In this document: positions 8,077-16,696 of the stretch, in pieces | How the letters are laid out: every line of letters begins with the position of its first letter | Numbering within the stretch: the first letter of the stretch is position 1 | Source of the DNA: Streptomyces sp. RKAG293 | GTDB lineage: Bacteria > Actinomycetota > Actinomycetes > Streptomycetales > Streptomycetaceae | Length of the DNA stretch: 64,000 nt | Direction: 5' to 3' | Assembly (NCBI RefSeq): GCF_023701745.1 | Contig: NZ_JAJOZB010000001.1 | Span: forward strand, 2,052,501 to 2,116,500 | Translations under genes and position numbers: made by a program | The notes under the pieces: generated by a model | What the model was told of the DNA's origin: nothing | What the model saw: only the letters and a program-made list of their open reading frames with translations | Database searches by the model: none

Positions 8077-9333
8077 TCAGGTGCCCGTCAGCCGCAGCAT
8101 GGCCCACAGGGCCGTCGTGGCGCCCACCAGCGTCAGAGGGACCGTCAGCAGGCCGAGGCGGGTGAAGACGCCCAGCTCCGGATCCTTGCCGTGGTCGCTG
8201 AGGATCCGGCGCCACAGCAGAGTGGCCAACGAGCCGGCGTAGGTGAGGTTCGGGCCGAGGTTCACGCCGATCAGGACGGCGAGCACGGGGCCGGGTCCGG
8301 CCGTCGCGACGAGCGGCAGCAGGGCCAGCACCGCCGGCAGGTTGTTGATCAGGTTGGCCAGCACGGCGGCGAACGCCGCCACCGCCAGCAGCTCGGGCAG
8401 TCCCGCGCCGTCCGGCAGCACCCGGTCCGCCGCGTCGGCCAGGCCGTTGTCGACCACCGCCTTGACGACGATGCCCAGTGCCAGCACGAACAGGCAGAAC
8501 AGCGGGTTCGCGGCGCTCGCCAGGCCGCGTACGGTCGTCCGCCCGCGGCGCAGCGCCCGCACCCCCAGTACCAGCGCGCCGGCCAGCGCCGCCCAGGCGG
8601 GGTTCACCCCGGCCAGCGACGTGACGGCGAAGCCCGCGAGGGTCAGGGCCACGACGACGAGGGTGAACACCGGGAGCGCGGGCCGTGGCACCGGTTCCGC
8701 GGCGCGCGCCGGGGCGGCCAGATCGGCGGCGAAGAAGCGGCGGAAGACCAGGTACTCCAAGCCGATCGCCACCAGCCACGGCAGCGCCATCACCGCCGCG
8801 AAGCGGGTGAAGGAGAGCCCGGCCGCGGCGAAGGCCAGCAGATTGGTCAGGTTGGAGACCGGCAGCAGCAGCGACGCCGAGTTCGCCAGATGGGCGCAGG
8901 CGTAGACATGCGGCCGGGACCGGGTGCCGGCGCGGGCGGCGGTCACGATGACCACCGGGGTCAGCAGCACCACCGTCGCGTCCAGGCTGAGCACCGCGGT
9001 GATCAGCGAGGCCACCGCGAACACCCCGGCCAGCAGCCGGCCGGGCTCGCCCCGGCAGGCGCGGGCCATCGCGTCCCCGGCCGCGGTGAACAGCCCCGCG
9101 TCGGCGCAGAGTTCCGCGAGCACCAGCACGGCGGCGAGGAAGCCGACGACCGGCAGCAGTTCCCTGGTCTGTGACCAGGCGTCCTGCCACGGCACCGCGC
9201 CGGTCGCGGTCACCAGCACCGCGGCCGGCACCGCCGCGGCCGCCTCGGGCCAGCCGCGCGGGCGGGCCACCGCGAACCCGAGGACCAGCAACAGCAGGAC
9301 GACGGACAGGATCTCGGCGACGGTGCTGCTCAG
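8077..9333 (-). CDS. SLC13/ArsB-type permease
   Basis: Integral membrane transporter of the ion-transporter superfamily (SLC13/ArsB/NhaD-like), likely for an anion or a dicarboxylate. The 418-residue protein has about ten hydrophobic segments, and the inverted half-repeats each carry a conserved Asn-rich loop: [20 protein letters not shown] in the first half, [16 protein letters not shown] and [15 protein letters not shown] in the second. The start is uncertain: CTG at 9333 has AGGAGA six bases upstream and begins [10 protein letters not shown], a plausible N-terminus, whereas the first standard start is TTG at 9291, inside the first membrane helix. An in-frame TGA at about 9363 limits the upstream extent. 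Confidence 0.85.
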   Translation of the reverse strand: MSSTVAEILSVVLLLLVLGFAVARPRGWPEAAAAVPAAVLVTATGAVPWQDAWSQTRELLPVVGFLAAVLVLAELCADAGLFTAAGDAMARACRGEPGRLLAGVFAVASLITAVLSLDATVVLLTPVVIVTAARAGTRSRPHVYACAHLANSASLLLPVSNLTNLLAFAAAGLSFTRFAAVMALPWLVAIGLEYLVFRRFFAADLAAPARAAEPVPRPALPVFTLVVVALTLAGFAVTSLAGVNPAWAALAGALVLGVRALRRGRTTVRGLASAANPLFCLFVLALGIVVKAVVDNGLADAADRVLPDGAGLPELLAVAAFAAVLANLINNLPAVLALLPLVATAGPGPVLAVLIGVNLGPNLTYAGSLATLLWRRILSDHGKDPELGVFTRLGLLTVPLTLVGATTALWAMLRLTGT

Positions 9334-9480
9334 GGTCGGTCTCCTGGGAACGTACGGCGGTCACATGGCGAAGCCGCGGGCAGCGGGCGCACGCATGGCG
9401 GGGTCAGGAGCCAGCATGCACCACGCCGCCGGCACGACCCGGGACCGGTGGGTCCTCCGTGACGTTCTCGCGGCCCGCCG

Positions 9481-11697
9481 TCAGGCGCTCATCGCGTCGG
9501 CGAGCGTCAGGGTGTGGAGATGGTCCGGCGGCCCCGGCCGGGCGTAGTACCAGCCCTGGGCGGTGTCGCAGCCGAGCAGACCCAGATGCTCCGCCTGGGT
9601 GCGGGTCTCCACCCCTTCGACGGTCACGGTGAGGCCGAGCGTGTGCGCGAGGGAGACGATCCCCTCGACGATCTTGAGGTCGACGGGGTCGGCCGGGTGC
9701 TGCCGGATGCCCCGGGTGAAGGCCCGGTCGAGCTTGAGGTTGCTGATCGGCAGCCAGCGCAGCGACGACAGGTTGGAGTAGCCGGTGCCGAAGTCGTCGA
9801 GCGCTATGTCCACGCCCAGGTCGACCAGCCGGCGCAGCGGCTTGAGGGCGTCCTCGTCGGCGCCGATCAGGGCGCTCTCGGTGACTTCCAGGCACAGGGC
9901 GGTGGGATCCAGCCCGGTCTCCTCCAGCACGGCGGCGACCTCGTCGACGAGCCCCGGGTGGTAGAGCTGGCACGGGGACAGGTTGACGTTGACGCGGACC
10001 GGAAGGCCGTCGGCACTCCGGCGCTGCCATTCGCGCGCCTGCCGGGCGGACTCCTGCAGCACCCAGCGGCCGAGCGGGACGATCTGCCCGGTGCTCTCCG
10101 CCAGCGGTATGAACTGGTCGGGCCCGAGCACGCCGTGCAGCGGGTGGCACCATCTGACCAGGGCCTCCGCGCCCTGGACGCTGCCGTCGGCCAGCCGGAT
10201 GAGGGGCTGGTACTCGATGAAGAACTCGCCGCGTTCCAGGGCGGTCGGCAGCCGGTTCGTCAGGCCGTGCCGGGTGATCGCGCGGGCGTCGGAGTCCGGG
10301 TCGGCGACCTCGTAGCGGTTGCCGCCGGCGGCCTTGGCCCGGTACATCGTGATGTCGGCGCTGCGCAGCACGTCGGCCGCGCCGCGGGTGCCGGTGGGGC
10401 CCTCGACGATGCCGATGCTGCCGTGGACGGGCAGTTCACGGCCGTCGAGGCGGACCGTGGTGGACAGGGCGGCCAGGATCCGGTCGGCCAGGTCGGTGAC
10501 CTCGCCCTGGGTGGCGGGATCGACGATCAGGGCGGCGAACTCGTCGCCGCCGATGCGGGCGACCAGCTGGTCCGGGGCGGTCACACAGGCCTGCAGCCGC
10601 TCGGCGACCGCGACCAGCAGCCGGTCCCCGACCGCGTGGCCGAGGCTGTCGTTGACCGCCTTGAAGCCGTCGAGGTCGAGATAGCACAGGCCGAGGCGTT
10701 CGGTGCCGGTCCCGGGCGACAGGGCCTGTTCCAGCCGTTCGAAGAACAGCGCCCGGTTCGGGAGTCCGGTGAGGGTGTCGTGGGTCGCCTCGTGGCGCAG
10801 CCGCTCGGTCAGCAGCCGGGCCTCGGTGATGTCCTCCATGAGCGCCAGCTGGTACTGCGGGACGCCGGAGGAGTCCCTGAGCAGCGACACGGACAGGTTG
10901 GTCCACAGCGCGGTGCCGTCAGGGCGGTAGTACGGCTTGGTGATGCGGTACTCGTCGCGCTCGCCGCGGACCAGTTCCCCGTACAGCCCCCAGACGTCGG
11001 CGCCGTCGTCCGGGTGCACGAAGTCGCTGACGTTCCGGTTGCGGACGTGGTGCTCGCCGCCGAACATCTGGGTCAGCGCGCCGTTGAGCTCCAGGATCCG
11101 GCCGTCGAGGCCGGCGATCCCGATGCCGACCGCGGCGCCCTCGAAGACCGCGCGGAAGCGGGCCTCGCTGGCCTGGAGCGCGGTCTCGGCCTCCGCGCGG
11201 GCGGCGATCGCCGCCCGGGAGATGGCCTCCTGCTCGTAGCGGGTGCGTTCGACCAGCGCGCGGGCGAACCCGGCCGCGATGGCGTGCTGCAGCCGGGCGC
11301 AGCGGGACCGGCTCTCGTCGGCCGGCAGTTCCTCCGGCGGGCAGTAGAGCACCAGGTACGCGTCGACCACCCGCAGGATGCTGGGCAGCACCTCGGGGTC
11401 GGTGCAGTGCGCGGCGACCAGCGCGGATCCGACCTCGAAGGCCGGGCGCGGGTCGAACGGGGTGGCCCGCAGCGCCTCGTCGAGGCCGCGGGCCAGCGGG
11501 AGCAGGTACTCCTCGAACTCGGCGCGCGTCATCGACGTCGCGGTCGCCGGATAGATCGCACGGCTCCAGATGGTGGCGAACCGCCGCAGGCCGTCGGCCC
11601 GTGCGTCCAGCCCGGTGTCCCCGGTGGTGGCGTCCTGCCCGGTGCCTCCGGCCAGGTGCAGGCCGGAGGCACCGGTCCCTGCCGGCTGTGAGGTCAC
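9481..11697 (-). CDS. PAS-GGDEF-EAL cyclic-di-GMP enzyme
   Basis: Predicted to make and/or degrade cyclic-di-GMP, the second messenger that holds Streptomyces in vegetative growth through BldD. The 738-residue protein has an N-terminal helical region to about 170, one PAS/PAC domain (about 175-295), GGDEF domain (about 300-465, intact GGDEF at 383-387) and EAL domain (about 490-735, with GAEALVRW, NLSP, EVTES, DDFGTGYSNL and VEGVE). The inhibitory I-site position reads TAPD rather than RxxD, so feedback inhibition may be lost. No membrane segments. GTG at 11697 overlaps the methyltransferase stop by 4 nt. It resembles the RmdB/CdgA class, but the exact orthologue is unclear. Confidence 0.92.
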   Translation of the reverse strand: MTSQPAGTGASGLHLAGGTGQDATTGDTGLDARADGLRRFATIWSRAIYPATATSMTRAEFEEYLLPLARGLDEALRATPFDPRPAFEVGSALVAAHCTDPEVLPSILRVVDAYLVLYCPPEELPADESRSRCARLQHAIAAGFARALVERTRYEQEAISRAAIAARAEAETALQASEARFRAVFEGAAVGIGIAGLDGRILELNGALTQMFGGEHHVRNRNVSDFVHPDDGADVWGLYGELVRGERDEYRITKPYYRPDGTALWTNLSVSLLRDSSGVPQYQLALMEDITEARLLTERLRHEATHDTLTGLPNRALFFERLEQALSPGTGTERLGLCYLDLDGFKAVNDSLGHAVGDRLLVAVAERLQACVTAPDQLVARIGGDEFAALIVDPATQGEVTDLADRILAALSTTVRLDGRELPVHGSIGIVEGPTGTRGAADVLRSADITMYRAKAAGGNRYEVADPDSDARAITRHGLTNRLPTALERGEFFIEYQPLIRLADGSVQGAEALVRWCHPLHGVLGPDQFIPLAESTGQIVPLGRWVLQESARQAREWQRRSADGLPVRVNVNLSPCQLYHPGLVDEVAAVLEETGLDPTALCLEVTESALIGADEDALKPLRRLVDLGVDIALDDFGTGYSNLSSLRWLPISNLKLDRAFTRGIRQHPADPVDLKIVEGIVSLAHTLGLTVTVEGVETRTQAEHLGLLGCDTAQGWYYARPGPPDHLHTLTLADAMSA

Positions 11698-12509
11698 GCC
11701 TTGAGCCCCACGCCGGCGAAGCCGACGAAGGCCGCGGGGTCCTCTTCGTGACCGGCCGGGGTGTCCGGATGCCAGTCGGGCATCGAGACCAGACCGGGTT
11801 CGATGAGTTCGAAGCCCTCGAAGAACGCGGCCACCTCGGAGCGGGTCCGCATGATCAGCGGGGAGCTGGCCTTGCGGTAGACGCCCTGGACGCCGCCGCC
11901 CTGCTCGGGCGAGATGGGGCCGCCCTCGGTCGAGGCGTGGGTGAGTACCAGCAGGCTGCCGGGGGCGAGTGCGTCCCGCAGCTCGGCCACCGCGGCGGCC
12001 GGGTCGTCCTCGTCGGCCAGGAAGTGGAGGACGGCGACGAGCAGCAGCGCCACCGGCCGGTCGAAGTCGAGCAGTTCGGTGGCCTCGGGGCTGGTCAGGA
12101 TGTTCTTGGGGGTGCGCAGGTCGGCGGCGGCGATCCGGGCCGTCGGGTTGCCGTCGAGCACCGCCCGGCTGTGCGCCACGGCCACCGGGTCGCTGTCGAC
12201 GTAGAGCACCCGGGCGCCGGGGCTGGCGGCCTGGGCGACCTCGTGCACGTTGCCGAAGGTGGGTATGCCGGAGCCGATGTCCAGGAACTGGGTGATGCCC
12301 TGGTCGACGGCGTAGCGGACCGCCCGGCGCATGAACGCGCGGTTGGCCTGCATGATCTTGGGAAGCCCGGGAAAGATCTCCATGGCCTGGCGGGCGGCCT
12401 CGCGGTCCACCTCGAAGTTGTGCGAGCCACCGAGGTAGTAGTCGTAGATACGCGACACACTCGGCACCGACAGGTCAATACCCTGGGGTGCCCAGGCGGG
12501 ACGCTCCAT
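11694..12509 (-). CDS. DUF574 SAM-dependent methyltransferase
   Basis: Member of the actinomycete-specific DUF574 (Methyltransf_19) family, abundant in Streptomyces and of unknown substrate. Residues 1-271 contain the family marks SVSRIYDYYLGGSHNFEVD, the SAM-binding FLDIGSGIPT, VLYVDSDPVAVAHSR and LHFLADEDDP. ATG at 12509 (MERPAWAPQGID) was preferred over starts at 12512 and 12548 because GGAG lies eight bases upstream and family members begin shortly before the APxGID motif. Translationally coupled to the downstream cyclic-di-GMP protein, which may link its activity to development (inference). Confidence 0.9.
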   Translation of the reverse strand: MERPAWAPQGIDLSVPSVSRIYDYYLGGSHNFEVDREAARQAMEIFPGLPKIMQANRAFMRRAVRYAVDQGITQFLDIGSGIPTFGNVHEVAQAASPGARVLYVDSDPVAVAHSRAVLDGNPTARIAAADLRTPKNILTSPEATELLDFDRPVALLLVAVLHFLADEDDPAAAVAELRDALAPGSLLVLTHASTEGGPISPEQGGGVQGVYRKASSPLIMRTRSEVAAFFEGFELIEPGLVSMPDWHPDTPAGHEEDPAAFVGFAGVGLKA

Positions 12510-12683
12510 CACGGTCTCCAGCTCATCAGATGATCTTGGACTGACCAAGATACCGGCCTGCTCTCGAGCCGAGGCTATCGATCACCCGGGCGAAGCGGAA
12601 TATCATCCGGAAATGGTCCGTCCGTTTTCGGCGAGAACTCCCGGCATATGCACCTGCCAAAACGCGCAGCTGCGGATTCGCGC

Positions 12684-12728
12684 ACATGTGCGGGCCCACC
12701 GGCCGACGGCCGGTGGGCCCGCACATGT
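12684..12728 (-). terminator. Perfect 21-bp terminator hairpin
   Basis: Bases 12684-12704 are exactly complementary to 12708-12728, leaving a GAC loop. It sits 45 bp beyond the stop codon of the leftward chitinase gene and separates it from the DUF574 gene, so it should end chitinase transcription. Confidence 0.85.
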
Positions 12729-12773
12729 CAGCTGTCCCGGCAGCGTATGCCGTGACCGGGCTTCAGTGAAAGG

Positions 12774-14015
12774 TCAGCAGGCGCCTTCGTCCACCCAGAC
12801 ACCCCATTCGCCGGTGGTGCCGGGCTCCTCGTTCTGGGTCCACCACTTGGCCTTCCACTTGTGACCGTTGTGGGAGACCTCATTGGTGTTCACGTATATC
12901 GCAGTACTGCTCCACGCCGCTACCGTGCACTGGCCGGGCGGGTTCGTCGGAGGCGTGGTCGGGGGCGTCGTCGGAGGGTTCGTGGGCGGCGTCGCGCCGG
13001 CGAACTTCACCGAGAACTTGGCGAATTCCCAGGGGGTCTGCGCAACGCTGCTGCAGACTCCGGAAGTGGTTCCGTTGTCCGGCGGGGTGCACTGACGGTC
13101 ACGGTTGAGTGACCAGAAGGTGAACCGGCCCATTCCGTGACCGGTCGCGTAGTCCAGCACCGTCTGGAAATCCGCCTGGCGGAAGTACTCGCCGGTGTCG
13201 CTGCGGCCGTTCATTCCGGAGAAGCCCTCGTGGGCGTAGGCCGTGGCGGCGTTCCAGCCGAACGTCGTCTGCAGGATCGAGTTGAAGTTGGTGAGTGCGC
13301 TGGTCTGCGCCGCCGCCCCGTTGAAGCCGCCGTCGAACGGCATGATCGAGAAATTGTTGGGCGTGAAGCCCTGGGCCTTGGCCTCGTTCAGCATCTGCTT
13401 GCCGAACCAGCCGGTGCCGTCGGCGGTGCCGGCCGTGGTCACCGAGACGTAGAGGCCGGGGTTGTTCTGCTGGAGGATCTTCGCGGCGCCGATCTCGTGG
13501 GAGATCGCGGTGGCGTTCTCGTACTCCGGCTCCTCGAGGTCGAAGTCGATCGCCTTCAGCTGGTACTTGGTGATGACCTGCTGGTACGCGGCGGCGGTCG
13601 CCGCCGAGGTGGAGCAGGCCTGGCCGAGCTTGGTGCCGCCGTAGCCGCCGATCGAGACGGAGACGTCACCGCCCTTGGCGCGGATTCCGCTGATCACCGA
13701 GGCGACCGCGGTGTCGGAGGAGACATCGGCGGTGCCGTCCCAGGTCGGGCTGCAGCCGCCGCCGTTGGGGGCGAGGACGAACGCGAGCTGGAACGCCTTG
13801 AGCCCGGTGGCGTCCATGATCGCCCCGGCGTCGGGGGGATTGTTGTCGCGGGGCATCAGATACGGCGCCGCCGCGTACCAGTTGTTGCCCAGGGCGGCCG
13901 CCGACGTCTCGGCACCGGACGCCTGGCCCGTGCCGAGCGTGGCGGCCGCGGCGAGGCCGGCCGCCGCGAGGGTGGCTGCCGCCACCCCGGAACAGAGTGC
14001 TTTGAGGCGCTTCAC
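12774..14015 (-). CDS. Secreted GH18 chitinase with C-terminal chitin-binding domain
   Basis: Exported endochitinase. The 413-residue protein has a Sec signal peptide (basic start MKRLKALC, hydrophobic Ala-rich core, cleavage near residues 27-35), a GH18 barrel with SIGGYGG at about 121 and the catalytic DxDxE as Asp157-Asp159-Glu161 in AIDFDLEEPEY, a Thr/Pro linker (about 345-363, repeats of TPP) and a short CBM5/12-type module with AWSSTAIY, HNGHKWKAKWWT and WGVW. A tandem operator-like repeat lies 65-88 bp upstream of the start. The gene closes with a perfect 21-bp terminator, so it is monocistronic. Confidence 0.95.
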   Translation of the reverse strand: MKRLKALCSGVAAATLAAAGLAAAATLGTGQASGAETSAAALGNNWYAAAPYLMPRDNNPPDAGAIMDATGLKAFQLAFVLAPNGGGCSPTWDGTADVSSDTAVASVISGIRAKGGDVSVSIGGYGGTKLGQACSTSAATAAAYQQVITKYQLKAIDFDLEEPEYENATAISHEIGAAKILQQNNPGLYVSVTTAGTADGTGWFGKQMLNEAKAQGFTPNNFSIMPFDGGFNGAAAQTSALTNFNSILQTTFGWNAATAYAHEGFSGMNGRSDTGEYFRQADFQTVLDYATGHGMGRFTFWSLNRDRQCTPPDNGTTSGVCSSVAQTPWEFAKFSVKFAGATPPTNPPTTPPTTPPTNPPGQCTVAAWSSTAIYVNTNEVSHNGHKWKAKWWTQNEEPGTTGEWGVWVDEGAC

Positions 14016-14068
14016 GTCGTACCTCCTGTGGGGGGAAACGCAGCCAGAATCCAGCTGTGACGCGAACT

Positions 14069-14103
14069 CGTCAAGGCTTTGGACTAGACCTAGGACTAAA
14101 CCA
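14069..14103 (-). promoter_or_regulatory. Tandem 12-bp chitinase operator repeats and -35 box
   Basis: Two abutting 12-bp direct repeats, read on the coding strand: TGGTTTAGTCCT (14103-14092) and AGGTCTAGTCCA (14091-14080). They match 9 of 12 positions and resemble the paired repeats known in front of Streptomyces chitinase genes (type TGGTCCAGACCT), which mediate chitin induction and glucose repression. A -35-like TTGACG lies just downstream at 14074-14069. The -10 is not clear. Confidence 0.65.
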
Positions 14104-14129
14104 CTAGAGGCCTGCGACCTGGCGTGCCG

Positions 14130-15014
14130 TCAGATTCCGAAGACGATCGACGCGTTGTCGTGGCACACGGCGCGCAGCCAGGCGTCTCCGAGGCCGAGTC
14201 GTTCGAGCGACTCCAGGCCATGGGCGTAGGAGTACGGGATGTTGGGGAAGTCGCTCCCCCACAGGATCCGGTCGCCGAGGTCCGCGAGCCGCGGAAGCTC
14301 CGCTCGTGGCAGCGGGGCGGACTCCTCGGAGAAGTCGGTGAACGCCATCGTCGTGTCCAGCAGGACCCCGGGGTGGCGTTCCGCCAGGTCCAGGAAGGCG
14401 GTGTAGTCGGGCATCCCCATGTGCGCGACGACCAGCCGCAGCCGGGGATGCCGGGCCAGCACCCGGGCCATCGGGCCGGGGCCGGTGAACTTGCCGGGCA
14501 CCGGCCCGGACCCGCAGTGAGTCACCACCGGGATGCCCGCCTCGGCCAGCAGCCCCCAGACCGGCTCCAGCCAGGCGTCGTTGGGGTCGTAGGCCCCCAC
14601 CTGGACATGCGACTTGAAGACCCGGGCGCCGCCCTCGACGGCCGCGCGCACATAGTCCGCGGCGCCCTCCTCCGGGAAGAAGGTAGCGGTGCTCAGACAG
14701 TCCGGCGTCCGGGCGGCGAAGTCCGCCGCCCAGCTGTTCAGCCAGCCGGCCATCCCCGGCTTGTGCGGGTAGACCATCGACGTGAACGCCCGGACGCCGA
14801 ACCCGCGCAGCACCGCGAGCCGTTCGTCCTCCTGGTGGCGGTAGGTGATGGGCCAGCGGCGGCCGACGAGCGGCCCGGCGGCGTCGAAGTACGCCCACAC
14901 CTTGTCCAGTACGCGTTCCGGCATGAAGTGCGTGTGCACATCGATCAGCCCCGGCAGCCCCAGCCCGCGCCAGAACGCGGTCACCCGTGCGTCGTCCGCG
15001 CCTGTCTCCACCAT
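14130..15014 (-). CDS. Amidohydrolase family protein (TIM-barrel, decarboxylase-like)
   Basis: Metal-dependent hydrolase/decarboxylase of the amidohydrolase-2 family; substrate unknown. The 294-residue protein shows LIDVHTHFMPE near the N-terminus (metal-binding HxH), VVTHCGSG, the LVVAHMGMPDY histidine and the C-terminal WGSDFPNIPYSYAHGLESLERLG aspartate region. ATG at 15014 has GGAGGG seven bases upstream; the frame continues upstream through 38 Arg/Pro-rich codons that look non-coding. It runs leftward and ends only 26 bp from the chitinase operator repeats, so no long intergenic terminator is present. Confidence 0.85.
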   Translation of the reverse strand: MVETGADDARVTAFWRGLGLPGLIDVHTHFMPERVLDKVWAYFDAAGPLVGRRWPITYRHQEDERLAVLRGFGVRAFTSMVYPHKPGMAGWLNSWAADFAARTPDCLSTATFFPEEGAADYVRAAVEGGARVFKSHVQVGAYDPNDAWLEPVWGLLAEAGIPVVTHCGSGPVPGKFTGPGPMARVLARHPRLRLVVAHMGMPDYTAFLDLAERHPGVLLDTTMAFTDFSEESAPLPRAELPRLADLGDRILWGSDFPNIPYSYAHGLESLERLGLGDAWLRAVCHDNASIVFGI

Positions 15015-15149
15015 GCGGGGGCCCTCCGCCCGTTCCGTACGGTCCTGGCCCGTCCGGTCCCAGGGTCCGCCGGGGACATGATCGCAGAGCGGCCCGGGCC
15101 GGTGGCGGCCCGCCCGGGGGGAGGCCACCGGCCCGCCACACCGCCGGGT

Positions 15150-15605
15150 TCAGGCGGGCGTTCCGGCTTCGGCCGCCGACTTCAGGGCGTCGAGCCAGTC
15201 GACGAGCGAGGCCGTGAGCCCGGCCCGCATCCCGTCGGGATCGGCCCGGACGGGTTCGCCGTCCCAGGACTCCCGGGTCCGCACCACGACGCCGCCGGCG
15301 CCCGGCTCGAACGTCCAGACGTGGATGCCGATGATGCCGTGGGCCGGGCCGCCCCAGGCGATGCGGCCCATCGGGGTGAGCTCGCCGATGGTGGAGGTGA
15401 TCGTGAGGCCGGCGGTCTGCCACTCGAAGACCCCTCCCACCTCCAGTTCGGTGGTCAGGCGGGCGCTGGTGATGCCGGGGTTCCAGCGCGGCCAGGAGCC
15501 GATGTCGGTGTGCAGCCGCCAGATCGTCTCCAGCGGGGCGTCGATGGTGACGGTGAGGTCGGCGATGGCCGGGGCCGCGTGATCGATGTCCATGATGTCC
15601 TTCAC
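15150..15605 (-). CDS. SRPBCC (START-like) domain protein
   Basis: Small ligand-binding helix-grip protein of the SRPBCC superfamily (polyketide cyclase/dehydrase type). The 151-residue protein has the typical LTVTIDAPLETIWRLHTDIGSWPRWNPGI N-terminal half and a C-terminal long helix SLVDWLDALKSAAE. Start is GTG 15605 (MKDIMDID) or ATG 15593 with AAGGA close upstream. It is divergent from the TetR remnant; such SRPBCC-TetR pairs are common in Streptomyces, with the regulator repressing the partner. If the regulator has lost its DNA-binding domain, this gene is probably expressed constitutively (inference). Confidence 0.85.
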   Translation of the reverse strand: MKDIMDIDHAAPAIADLTVTIDAPLETIWRLHTDIGSWPRWNPGITSARLTTELEVGGVFEWQTAGLTITSTIGELTPMGRIAWGGPAHGIIGIHVWTFEPGAGGVVVRTRESWDGEPVRADPDGMRAGLTASLVDWLDALKSAAEAGTPA

Positions 15606-15652
15606 TTCTTCCGGTTGTTACGGTCAATCGCTTTCGTTACACACTATAACAG

Positions 15653-16360
15653 TTGCTAAGATGGGTCACGCAACCCCAGGAGAGGTACTTCGCGAGCCGC
15701 GACGATCTGCTCAGCGCCCTGATCCGTGACGCCTACGACGATCTGGCGACAGCCATCGAGCAGGCCGTCGCGGCCGGCTCCGAGGCCGCGTCACCGCGCG
15801 CCCGGCTGCATGCGCTGGCCGGGTCGTTCCGGGCCTGGGCCGTCGCCGACCCGCACCGCTACCTGCTGATCGCGGGCACCCCGGTGCCCGGCTACACCGC
15901 CCCGCCCGACACCCTGCTGCGCGCCCGCGCGGCGCTCGGCCCCTTCATGAAGGTCTTCGTCCAGGGACGGCCGGAACCGGCCATGGAGACGCTGGTGGGC
16001 CAGCTGGAGGCCTGGGCCGAGCGGGATCCCGCGGTGGCCGGATGGTTCGCGGAGCACACCGGGCCCTGGGACCCGCCGCCCTCGGCGCCCTCGGCGGCCT
16101 CGGCGGCCTCGGCGGCCGGCAGGGGCACGGCTCTCGCCGGCGCCGTGCTCACCTGGTCCCAGCTGCACGGATCGGTCAGTATCGAAGTATCGTCCCAGTT
16201 CAGCGGCATGGGCCACAGCCCGTCGACGCTGCTCCTGGCCTCCCTGGACGCCCTGGCCGACGCCTTCGGCCTTCCCCCCGTCCAGGTCGGGTCGCAATTG
16301 TGGGTCCGGCGGCGGATCCTGGCCCCATGGGAAACACCTATCGGGGCTGGGCAACAGTGA
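15653..16360 (+). pseudogene. TetR-family regulator remnant lacking the HTH domain
   Basis: The frame encodes the ligand-binding part of a TetR regulator: it enters the family pattern abruptly at RYFASRDDLLSALIRDAYDDLA, the segment normally just after the recognition helix, and continues through a WHG-type C-terminal domain (PRARLHALAGSFRAWAVADPHRYLLIAGTP). The ~45-residue N-terminal HTH is missing in all frames: immediately upstream is the divergent promoter of the SRPBCC gene. A likely original start, ATG at 15661 (MGHATP), is in a different frame, so a deletion of roughly 120-150 bp with frameshift near 15675-15685 is the simplest reading. An Ala/Ser repeat (APSAASAASAAG) interrupts the C-terminal half. 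Confidence 0.65.
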
Positions 16361-16617
16361 TCGCCGACGGGACCGGAACCGCGGTCGAGGCCGATCTGTA
16401 CGCGATTCAGGAAAAGGGCCGCCTTTCGGCCTGGCACGGCAGCCTCCACACCGGCGCGGGCCCGAGCCCGTGGGCGGTGCGCGGCAAGACGCTGGACCTG
16501 CGGCTGCCTAACGGGCGGCAGGGAGAGTGCGTCATCACCAAGGTATTTCCGGAGACGGGACGTGCCGAGGTGACCGGGAACGGGCCCGTGCCGTTCGGAT
16601 CGGAGCACGAGAGGTAG
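16327..16617 (+). CDS. Small hypothetical protein
   Basis: A 96-residue protein starting at ATG 16327 (MGNTYRGWATVIADG), overlapping the 3' end of the TetR remnant by 34 nt in another frame. It looks like an all-beta domain with alternating hydrophobic residues (VEADLYAIQ, SAWHGSLHTG, WAVRGKTLDLRLP, GECVITKVFPE, GRAEVTGNGPVPFG). Similar short proteins occur in Streptomyces, but I know no function. No signal peptide or membrane segment. Followed by a strong terminator. Confidence 0.7.
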   Translation: MGNTYRGWATVIADGTGTAVEADLYAIQEKGRLSAWHGSLHTGAGPSPWAVRGKTLDLRLPNGRQGECVITKVFPETGRAEVTGNGPVPFGSEHER

Positions 16618-16640
16618 TCACCGCGGCCGGCCGCATCGGA

Positions 16641-16664
16641 GGGGACCCGGCGGGACGGGTCCCC
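16641..16664. terminator. Bidirectional terminator hairpin
   Basis: Perfect 9-bp stem GGGGACCCG (16641-16649) and CGGGTCCCC (16656-16664) with a six-base loop, lying between the convergent ends at 16617 and 16697. Confidence 0.7.
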
Positions 16665-16696
16665 CGCCGGCACTGCCGGAGGAGACCCGTCCGTGA

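Noticed and set aside
9514..11691. 725-codon plus-strand frame opposite the GGDEF-EAL gene
   Set aside because: Mirror of a recognised multidomain protein; no start signal and no recognisable motif.
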